Positions 6,603-12,085 of a DNA stretch of 12,085 nt are shown in pieces. The notes below the pieces were generated by a model. The model had not been told where the DNA came from. It did not search any database and saw only the letters and a program-made list of their open reading frames with translations. The stretch lies in assembly GCA_012032575.1 (NCBI GenBank), contig JAAUSP010000194.1, positions 1 through 12,085 on the forward strand. The letters run 5' to 3'. The translations under genes were made by a program, and so were the position numbers. Within the stretch, counting starts at the first letter, position 1. Each line of letters starts with the position of its first letter. Source of the stretch: Anaerolineales bacterium. Lineage in GTDB: Bacteria > Chloroflexota > Anaerolineae > 4572-78 > J111.

Positions 6603-8513
6603 TCAGCCAATCGGGCGCGGCGGTTCGGTCTCAGCCTGATCCTCAAACAGACTTTCAAAAGCGGGCGTCTGGGCGGGAGGGGCGGCGGTTGTTTTGGGAC
6701 TGTCGGTCAACCAGTCCGGCAGTTCCGGCTCTTCTTCGGAGGCCAAAAAGTCGCCTTCCTCAGTTTTTTCGTGGGGCAAGGCCGCTTGTACCGCCGCCGT
6801 GGCGGCGGCCAGACCGGCTAACCAGTCTGACCGGGGCGGCAGCTCGTCTTCAGCGGTCGCAGCCGTCAGATCAATGGGCATGTCCTCTTCGACAAAATCT
6901 GACTGTTCTGCCGGAATTGCAAACTCTGCCTCAGCTTTGGCCGTTTCCGAAGCCGGGGCTGCCGCAAATTCAGGCGTATCGCTCAACCAGGAGGGTAGCT
7001 TCAGCGCTTCGGTAGACAAATCGGCCAGCCAGTCCGGTACTTCTTCGCTCTCCGCCTCGGTCGAAGGGGTCTCGCCTGCGGACCCGTCAGGCGCTTCAGC
7101 AGTTATTTCGGGCGGAGCAGGTTCGGCGGTTGCCGGTTCGCGCCTCGTCGCCACCGTTCCGGCGGCTGCGCCTGTTGCTGCCGCTATGCCCGCCAGCCAG
7201 GGCGAAATTTCCAGTTCTTCTTCGCCCTCGTCCGGCTGGGTCACTTCGACTGTTTCAATCGTCGCGGCAGCCTCTTCTGTCTCCAGGACCGGCATTTCAA
7301 CCGGACCGGCGGTCTCCTCGAGCGGCGGTAAACTGCTTAACCAGGAGGGCATTTCGAGGTCGGCCTCGGCCTCACCTGGCTCCATCTCCGCTGTCTCGGC
7401 AGCAGAGGTTGGCTCACCCGGTAATTGACGCAGCCAGGACGGTATTTCCAACTCATCTTCGACCTCGGCTGCCGGCGCAATAGCTTCAAATTCCGGCGCT
7501 TCTTCGGCGGGTTCGACCGTCTGCGCCGCTGCGACGGCAGCGGCTCCCGTGGCCGCTCCGACTATCCCGGTCAGCCAGGCCGGAATGACCAGCTCTTCCT
7601 GCTCCTCCGCTTCGGCTTCAGCCGCCGGTGCTTCCAGGTCAGCTTCTGCGGCTGCGTCTGCTGCCTCCGTTTCAGTAACCGACGACCCACGCAGGCCGCT
7701 GAGCCAGGAAGGCATCACCAGATCAGGTTCGGCTTCGGCGGGTGATTCAGTTTCACTGTCGGATAGCTGAGGCAGATCACTTAGCCAGGAGGGGATTTCC
7801 AACTCGGCCTCGACAGGCTCCACCGTTTCAGTTGGCGGCGCTCCGGTCATCTCACTTAACCAGTCGGGCGCATCGAGACCGGTTTCTGCTGTTGTCTCAG
7901 TTGGAGCAGTTTCCGACACCTGGCGTAACCAGTCCGGTGTTTCGAGATCAGCCCCGGCTTCTTCAGCGGCTGCTTCGGGTTCAGCAGCGCCGGGAATCTC
8001 ACTCAGCCAGGAAGGTATTTCCAACTCGGCTTCGGTCTCCGCAGTCTCGGTTGGGCTTTCCAGCGAGGGGGCCAAATCGGTCAACCAGGCTGGCGTCTCG
8101 TCAGCCACCTCCGGTTCTACCGTCTCGCTTGTTTCGGCGGCGACTGCTCCAATCGCCGCTCCCGTGGCGACTCCTGCCAGCCAGGAGGGAATCTCCAATG
8201 GTTCTTCCGTTCCGGGTTCAACCTCAGCCGCCGGTGCTTCCGGTGATTCGCCCAGCCAGGACGGCATTTCGAGTTCGGTTTCGGCCTGGGCCTCACCGGC
8301 TTCGACTGCCGGAGTTTGGGGCAGCTCGCTCAACCAGGACGGCATTTCGAGTTCTGTTTCAGCTTCGACCGTTTCGGCAGGGGTTTCAATCGTCGAAGCC
8401 TGCGGCAATTCACTCAACCAGGACGGCATTTCGAGTTCTGTTTCAGCTTCGACCATTTCGGCAGGGGATTCAAGCGTCGAAGCCTGCGGCAGCTCGCTCA
8501 TCCAGGATGGCAT
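6603..8513 (-). CDS. Segment of the giant PxWL-motif protein, 19 motif copies
   Basis: These 636 codons consist almost wholly of a repeated unit: a short motif of the form (I/M/L/T)P(S/D/A)WL(S/T/A)xL followed by 15-30 residues of Glu/Ala/Thr/Pro-rich linker. I count 19 copies, from MPSWMSELPQ at the first residues to LPDWLTDSPK near the end. Linkers are strongly acidic and predicted disordered. Four copies are followed by an Ala/Gly-rich hydrophobic stretch (for example AGVATGAAIGAVAAE). The first three copies are nearly identical 26-28-residue units. The ATG at 8513 is only the first Met after a frame change; the same frame is open a little upstream as AEAETELE. No enzyme domain is present; the regular Trp-Leu motifs look like docking sites for a partner. 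Confidence 0.85.
   Translation of the reverse strand: MPSWMSELPQASTLESPAEMVEAETELEMPSWLSELPQASTIETPAETVEAETELEMPSWLSELPQTPAVEAGEAQAETELEMPSWLGESPEAPAAEVEPGTEEPLEIPSWLAGVATGAAIGAVAAETSETVEPEVADETPAWLTDLAPSLESPTETAETEAELEIPSWLSEIPGAAEPEAAAEEAGADLETPDWLRQVSETAPTETTAETGLDAPDWLSEMTGAPPTETVEPVEAELEIPSWLSDLPQLSDSETESPAEAEPDLVMPSWLSGLRGSSVTETEAADAAAEADLEAPAAEAEAEEQEELVIPAWLTGIVGAATGAAAVAAAQTVEPAEEAPEFEAIAPAAEVEDELEIPSWLRQLPGEPTSAAETAEMEPGEAEADLEMPSWLSSLPPLEETAGPVEMPVLETEEAAATIETVEVTQPDEGEEELEISPWLAGIAAATGAAAGTVATRREPATAEPAPPEITAEAPDGSAGETPSTEAESEEVPDWLADLSTEALKLPSWLSDTPEFAAAPASETAKAEAEFAIPAEQSDFVEEDMPIDLTAATAEDELPPRSDWLAGLAAATAAVQAALPHEKTEEGDFLASEEEPELPDWLTDSPKTTAAPPAQTPAFESLFEDQAETEPPRPIG
6613..6623 (-). 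other. Frameshift (one base missing) between array and C-terminal domain
   Basis: On the minus strand the array frame reads ETEPPRPIG and then TGA, whereas one base added in the CCGCCGCGCCC stretch gives EPPxPDWLTDSPQ. That is a normal motif, and it runs on without a stop into the C-terminal domain. The motif straddles the break, which argues for one original gene rather than two. Confidence 0.8.
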
Positions 8514-8588
8514 TTCGAGTTCTGTTTCAGCTTCGGCCGTCGCTAGCTTCGACTGCCGGGGTTTGGGGCAGGTCGCTCATCCAGGAGG
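8263..8588 (-). repeat. Nearly identical tandem coding units of 78-84 bases
   Basis: The landmark GGCATTTCGAG (or its close variant GGTATTTCC) begins at 8263, 8341, 8425, 8509 and 8588. The steps are 78, 84, 84 and 79 bases. The first three keep frame (26, 28 and 28 residues). The last is one base too long for a 26-residue unit, and its sequence resembles the 78-base unit, which pinpoints a one-base excess near 8537. The two 84-base units differ at only a few positions, so the duplication is recent. Confidence 0.85.
8537..8538 (-). other. Frameshift (one extra base) in a tandem unit
   Basis: On the minus strand the intermediate frame reads PQTPAVEASDGRS and then TGA. Removing one G of the GG pair here gives EASDAEAETELEMPSW, which matches the neighbouring copies. 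The 79-base unit length independently shows the surplus base. Confidence 0.75.
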
Positions 8589-9844
8589 GTATTTCCGATC
8601 CGGACGGTTGGGGTAGCTCTGCCAGCCAGTCCGGTTCTTCCATTGCGGCTCGCCGCTTCACTCGTCTCAGCCGTTACCCCACTCAGCCATGAGGGTATTT
8701 CGACTTCTGTTCCAGCTTCGATAGTTTCTGAAGCAGGTTCAGCCTCCCCTACTGAAAGTTCAGTTAGCCAGGAGGGTGTCTCTGCTTCGGGCGTCGGTTC
8801 GGTCATCTCGGAGACAACAGCCCCAAGCGCCGCTCCGGCTGCTGCTCCTGTGAGCCAGGAGGGGAGTCCCAGGTTTTCCGGTTCAGCCCCGGCTGAACCG
8901 GGCTGTTCCTGCATCCAGGAGGGCGTTTCCAGGTCAGTTTCAGTATCGGGGGCGGGCGAAGTTTCGCGCAGCCAGTCTGGTAATTCGAGGTTAGCTTCAG
9001 GCTCAAGCTCCGCAGCCGCCGGTTCGGGTTCCGGCGCTGGGGAAAGCTCAACCAGCCAGGAGGGTGTTTCTTCTGCTGTTGCCGGCTCAATCGCCTCAGC
9101 CGCTCCGGTCATATCTGTCAGCCAGGAGGGCATTTCCAGTTCTCCGCCCCCCGGCTCGATTTCAGCCGCCGCTGTCCCGGGCGGTTCACTCAACCATGCC
9201 GGTAGTTCAGGGCTGCTCTCAGCCTCGTTTAACCAGGAAGGTGGTTCAAGCGTTTCGACCGTTTCAGCCTGGGCCGTGGGGCGCAAATCGGCCAGCCAGG
9301 CAGGAATAGCCGCTTCGGTTTCTTCGGCCAAATCGGGTTGGTCTGGCTCGCCTTCCGTTGGGGATACCTCGCTTAACCAGGGCGGCGTTTCTTCAGATTC
9401 TTCAGCCAGACCCCGCAGCCAATCGGGTGGTTCGCGTCCGGTTTCGATCTCGTCAGCCGGCGCGACAGGTTTTACCTGAGGCGCATCGGTTAGCTCATTC
9501 AACCAGGCCGGTATTTCCTCTGCCCCTTCAGTTTCACCTGTTGCAGCGGCAGCGGTGAGGGCAAGGCCGGCTTCGCTTACCGCTGGCAGCTCGGCTAACC
9601 AGTCGGGTTCAGCCTGACCGGTGGCAGCGGTGGGTGTCGGCTCCGCCGTTCGCTCTGCGGTTTCCGGGGGAGCGGCCAGGCTGGTTAACCAGGAGGGCAG
9701 TTCTGGCTCGTCTTCCAGCCCTGCAACCGGGGGCAAATCATCCAGCCAGCTTGGCGCTTCTTCTGCTGTGTCCGGGGCAGATGGCTCCGGCAAATCGGCC
9801 AGCCAGGAGACCGGCTCCGGTTCGGTCTCAAGCTCCACGGGCAT
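8543..9844 (-). CDS. Segment of the giant PxWL-motif protein, 17 or more motif copies
   Basis: These 433 codons continue the array with copies such as APSWLDDLPP, LPSWLTSLAA, IPAWLNELTD, PPDWLRGLAE and IPSWLSGVTA; I count 17. The last 35 or so residues (from about ASRNGRTG onward) are out of frame. In the next frame the same bases read MEEPDWLAELPQ and IPSWMSDLPQ, adding two more copies. Upstream of the ATG at 9844 the frame is open and reads ETPAWVSGLAEPSP, another copy, so the true segment begins near 9957 rather than at this Met. Linkers are again Glu/Ala/Pro-rich. One copy is followed by the hydrophobic AAAGAALGAVVSE stretch. Confidence 0.82.
   Translation of the reverse strand: MPVELETEPEPVSWLADLPEPSAPDTAEEAPSWLDDLPPVAGLEDEPELPSWLTSLAAPPETAERTAEPTPTAATGQAEPDWLAELPAVSEAGLALTAAAATGETEGAEEIPAWLNELTDAPQVKPVAPADEIETGREPPDWLRGLAEESEETPPWLSEVSPTEGEPDQPDLAEETEAAIPAWLADLRPTAQAETVETLEPPSWLNEAESSPELPAWLSEPPGTAAAEIEPGGGELEMPSWLTDMTGAAEAIEPATAEETPSWLVELSPAPEPEPAAAELEPEANLELPDWLRETSPAPDTETDLETPSWMQEQPGSAGAEPENLGLPSWLTGAAAGAALGAVVSEMTEPTPEAETPSWLTELSVGEAEPASETIEAGTEVEIPSWLSGVTAETSEAASRNGRTGLAGRATPTVRIGNTLLDERPAPNPGSRS
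8646..8649 (-). other. Frameshift (one extra base, or two missing)
   Basis: Removing one C from the minus-strand AGCCGC restores SEAASAMEEPDWLAELPQ, continuing the array; as it stands the frame goes into SRNGRTGLAG. Codon starts move from positions equal to 1 mod 3 to 0 mod 3 here. With the change at 8537 this explains why the next array segment is in a third frame. Confidence 0.7.
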
Positions 9845-9867
9845 AGGCGAAGGTTCCGCCAGACCGC

Positions 9868-11934
9868 TTACCCATGCCGGTGTTTCCGGTTCGGCCTCGG
9901 AAACCAGGCTTTCCGGCTCAACCTCCGGCGATTCGGACAGATTGACCAGCCAGGGGGAGCTTCGAGTTCACTTTCGGCAGCTTCGTCATTCCAGGCCGGG
10001 GCAGGAGTTTCACTCAATCCGGCCAGCCAGGCCGGCATCTCCTCATTGTCAATTGTCTCGGTGGAGGGGACATTTTCGGTCAGATTGGGCCATTGGGCCA
10101 GCCAGGGTGGTGTGTCCACCTCGCTTTCAGCCGTTTCGACCGGCTGAACCGAAGGCGCTTCCGGTTCGGCTGTTTCCAATAAATCAGTCAGCCAGTCCGG
10201 TGTTCCCAAATCCTCGTCGGGTTCAGTTCCAAAGGTTGACCGGTCTAATGAAGGGGCGGCTGCCGGCTCTGCGGCGGCTTCATCAAGCCAGGCCGGTGTT
10301 TCAAGGTCTGCGGCGGGAACATCGGTGAGCCAGGGCAGGGTTGCCAAATCGGCTTCAGCGGGTTGGGTGGATAAAGTTTCGGGGGCGGCCGACTCGGCTG
10401 AGGTACTGAACCAGTCTGGCAGTTCCGCTTCTGGAGCACTGCCAGATAACTTAGCTTGATCTACGGGCGCACTCCCTGGCAGGTCGGATAGCCAGGCCGG
10501 AATTTCGTAATCGGTTTCGGCGGCGGCGCTTCCGGTCAGCGTTTCCACTCCCTCTGCTTGCGCCGGAGTTTCAGCCAGCCAATCCGGCTCTGCAAAGGCC
10601 GCTGCCTGGGCAGGGGCGGGCGGTTCCGCCGGACTCTCCTGGGTAAACCAGCCCAATCGTTCCATCAGGGTCGAATCATCCTCAGCCGGACTCTCTTCGA
10701 CCTGCCAATTCTCGCCTGAAGTTTCGCTGACATCCTGGCTCAACCGCGATAACTCGGCCATCCAATCAGGGGTCTCGTCGGTTTCGGCCGGCAAATCGCT
10801 CAGCCAACTGGATGGACCAGGGGGTGGCCCGGTTTCGCTCATCCAGGCCGGTGCTTCGGTTGGAGCAGAACTGGTTGACAGGTTATTCAACCAGGCCGGC
10901 GTTTCGTCGGGCAGGACAGGCGGCGGAGGTGTTTCTGGCGCGGGTTTTGCTATGCTGCTCAAGCGTGACAGCAGTCGGGGGGGCGCAGCCGGCGGCGGCT
11001 CAGCTTTGGGTTCGGGAGAAGATGGCAGCAGCGGTCCGGCCCAATCGGGTACCTCCGGATCGGCTGTTTCGGCCGCGCTGGCCCCCGGTGGAACCAGGTC
11101 TGCGGCCCAGTCCGGCAAATCAGCCGTGCCTGGCCCCGTTTCCGTTTCTGCCGGAATCAGGCCGGCGGCCCAATCGGGCAAAGACGACTCAAGCGGAACT
11201 TCCGGCTGGGGCGAAAGGCGCTTGAGCGATTTCAAATTTCTAAGCGGCGGTTCAGCCGCTGCCGGCAATTCTGGGGCCGGAGGCAGTGGCGGCGGCGGGG
11301 TCGTGTCGGTCAACCAGGGTGGGACCTCTTCGGTAATATCGTCCAGCCAACCTGCCGTCGGCGGAGGGGTCTCCTCCGTCGTAGTTGGCTCACTTTGCAG
11401 GCTGGTCAGCCAGTCCGGGGTTGTTGCTGAAGTTTCCTCCTCGGCCAGCCAATCGGGGCTGGCATTTTGGTCCAGTTCTTGCAACCAGTCAGCCTCAGCC
11501 TCAGTCTCAGTCTCGGCGGGAGGCGGGGGGGCTTCGGTGCCGGGGTCAAACAACCAGCCGGTCAGCCCTTTGGGGGTTAGCGGCGCTGCGGTTGGGGGTG
11601 ATGCGGGAACGGGTTCAGCGTCAAATAACCAGTCCAGGGAGGGCAGGTCCTGGCCCTGGGCAAACCAACTTTGGTTTTGCGGGACAGCCGGGCCGGGATT
11701 TTCTTCCGTTTGGACTTCATCCGTGGTCCCCGAAGTAATCCAATCGGGGGCATCCCAGGACGATGCTTCTGGCGACGGTACAGCCGGAGTCACTGGCGGC
11801 TCTTCATCCGCCCCACCCGGACTGATACCGGTCAGCCAATCGGGCATGTCAGCCGCCGGTTCCGGTTCAGCCGGCTCAACCCGAACCGGATCGGGCGTAG
11901 CCACAAGACCTTCCAGCCAATCGGGCACGGTCAT
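9868..11934 (-). CDS. Segment of the giant PxWL-motif protein, about 26 divergent motif copies
   Basis: These 688 codons are the most upstream long piece and the most varied part of the array. I count about 26 copies, including VPDWLEGLVA, MPDWLTGISP, TPDWLTSLQS and IPAWLSDLPG. Three successive copies have Ala instead of Leu (LPDWAAGLIP, LPDWAADLVP, VPDWAGPLLP), and some have Phe or Met after the Trp. Two basic patches interrupt the acid background: LRNLKSLKRLSPQ and PRLLSRLSSIAKPAP. The ATG at 11934 is probably not the true start: the preceding frame, joined across a G6 run, already carries another motif, and the gene continues past the window. The C-terminal 25 residues (from GWSICPNRRR) are out of frame after the change at 9953-9957. 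A zinc ribbon is expected beyond the right edge by family recall only. Confidence 0.85.
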   Translation of the reverse strand: MTVPDWLEGLVATPDPVRVEPAEPEPAADMPDWLTGISPGGADEEPPVTPAVPSPEASSWDAPDWITSGTTDEVQTEENPGPAVPQNQSWFAQGQDLPSLDWLFDAEPVPASPPTAAPLTPKGLTGWLFDPGTEAPPPPAETETEAEADWLQELDQNASPDWLAEEETSATTPDWLTSLQSEPTTTEETPPPTAGWLDDITEEVPPWLTDTTPPPPLPPAPELPAAAEPPLRNLKSLKRLSPQPEVPLESSLPDWAAGLIPAETETGPGTADLPDWAADLVPPGASAAETADPEVPDWAGPLLPSSPEPKAEPPPAAPPRLLSRLSSIAKPAPETPPPPVLPDETPAWLNNLSTSSAPTEAPAWMSETGPPPGPSSWLSDLPAETDETPDWMAELSRLSQDVSETSGENWQVEESPAEDDSTLMERLGWFTQESPAEPPAPAQAAAFAEPDWLAETPAQAEGVETLTGSAAAETDYEIPAWLSDLPGSAPVDQAKLSGSAPEAELPDWFSTSAESAAPETLSTQPAEADLATLPWLTDVPAADLETPAWLDEAAAEPAAAPSLDRSTFGTEPDEDLGTPDWLTDLLETAEPEAPSVQPVETAESEVDTPPWLAQWPNLTENVPSTETIDNEEMPAWLAGLSETPAPAWNDEAAESELEAPPGWSICPNRRRLSRKAWFPRPNRKHRHG
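9953..9957 (-). other. Frameshift (one base missing) in G5/C5 run
   Basis: As given, the minus strand reads LEAPPGWSICPNRRR and soon stops. One extra C in the run gives LEAPPWLVNLSESPEVEPE, a normal motif copy, and joins the frame of the next segment through ETPAWVSGLAEPSP. The homopolymer location is typical of a base-calling or assembly error. Confidence 0.85.
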
Positions 11935-12083
11935 TTCATAGGGCGCTTCGTCGGGCAGGGGAGGGGGGCTGGTTGAGGTTGCACTGGAGTGGGTTTAGCG
12001 GCGGTATCCCCCAGCCAATCCGGCCCGCCAGGCTCTGTCGGGGGGGATGAGACAGGGGGGACGCCAGGGGAAGCCGGGGCGGT
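11931..12083 (-). CDS. Right-edge piece of the giant PxWL-motif protein
   Basis: In the frame starting at 12083 the minus strand reads a Pro-rich linker, then GPDWLGDTAAKPTP (one motif copy), then QPQPAP. After the G6 run the frame runs into a stop at 11931-11933. One added C joins it to PPLPDEAPYEMTVPDWL of the next segment. It shows that the array and the gene extend beyond the window. Too short to say more. Confidence 0.7.
   Translation of the reverse strand, partial: TAPASPGVPPVSSPPTEPGGPDWLGDTAAKPTPVQPQPAPLPCPTKRPMK
11963..11968 (-). other. Frameshift (one base missing) in G6/C6 run
   Basis: Upstream frame reads QPQPAPLPCPTKRPMK and stops. Downstream frame, read backwards, meets TAA near 12000 without a start before it except the Met at 11934. 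Adding one C to this run yields QPAPPxPLPDEAPYEMTVPDWL and connects two motif copies at normal spacing. Confidence 0.75.
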
Positions 12084-12085
12084 TG

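Larger units (their letters stand above)
6502..12021 (-). repeat. Array of about 69 PxWLxxL motifs with acidic linkers
   Basis: Counting across the frame changes gives 1 copy at the right edge, about 27 in the next segment, 20 in the middle segments including those hidden by frame changes, 19 in the next and 2 before the membrane anchor. The invariant feature is Trp, usually preceded by Pro-Ser/Asp/Ala and followed by Leu and then a second hydrophobic residue 3 positions on. Spacing is usually 20-35 residues. The count was made by eye and may be off by a few. Confidence 0.85.

Noticed and set aside
8263..8588. Regular repeats considered as a CRISPR array
   Set aside because: The repeats are in-frame coding units of 78-84 bases without unique spacers, and they translate into a consistent protein motif.
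7742..8692. Long plus-strand open frames across the motif array, including 10952-11941 and 8643-9479
   Set aside because: They are low-complexity Ser/Gly/Arg translations opposite the PxWL array. The repeated coding units keep stops out of several frames.
6613..11968. Programmed ribosomal frameshifting as the explanation for the frame changes
   Set aside because: Five or more sites of both directions in one gene, with no shared slippery heptamer and no consistent downstream structure, make this unlikely.

Overview
The window looks like a piece of a Chloroflexota (probably Anaerolineae-type) genome. The clues are a glutamate-mutase-L-like ATPase next to a membrane protein and a giant protein carrying dozens of Pro-x-Trp-Leu motifs, a 'VPETG' sortase-like tail, a Cys-containing Ig-like domain of the type common in that phylum, and short heptamer repeats between genes. 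This assignment rests on family recall, not on a search. Every gene I accept is on the minus strand, so transcription runs right to left.

Layout in transcription order. (1) From 12085 to 5305 there is one giant reading frame, about 2,260 codons in the window and open at the right edge. It is mostly a disordered acidic array of about 69 'PxWLxxL' motifs, followed by a transmembrane segment, a roughly 250-residue alpha/beta domain, a second transmembrane segment and a short charged tail. It is broken into five pieces by five single-base frame changes (near 11965, 9955, 8647, 8537 and 6618). Net frame is kept and the motif continues across every break, so I read it as one gene with sequencing or assembly errors or very recent lesions. 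(2) 5130-4468 is a six-helix membrane protein. (3) 4371-2578 is a MutL/GlmL-family ASKHA ATPase. (4) 2591-1497 overlaps the end of MutL by 14 bases and encodes a beta-rich protein with lipoyl-like and KOW-like parts. Genes 1-4 look like one operon that ends at a strong hairpin (1435-1493).

(5) 1236-742 is a small protein with an N-terminal membrane anchor, a Pro/Thr linker and a C-terminal LPXTG-like sorting signal. It has its own promoter (TTGACA-17-TAGACT) and a clean rho-independent terminator (646-686). (6) 533-1 is an Ig-like beta-sandwich protein, open at the left edge. It has its own promoter (TTGATG-17-TATACT) and a good ribosome site, but is frameshifted in a G6 run just after its start.

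Together the operon suggests an uncharacterised envelope-associated assembly: a very long cytoplasmic 'motif antenna' anchored in the membrane, an integral membrane partner, an actin/Hsp70-fold ATPase without its usual mutase client, and a translationally coupled beta-barrel protein. No RNA genes, CRISPR arrays, insertion sequences or attachment sites were seen. No gene-free stretch exceeds 300 bases; the gaps hold promoters, terminators, hairpins and heptamer repeats.
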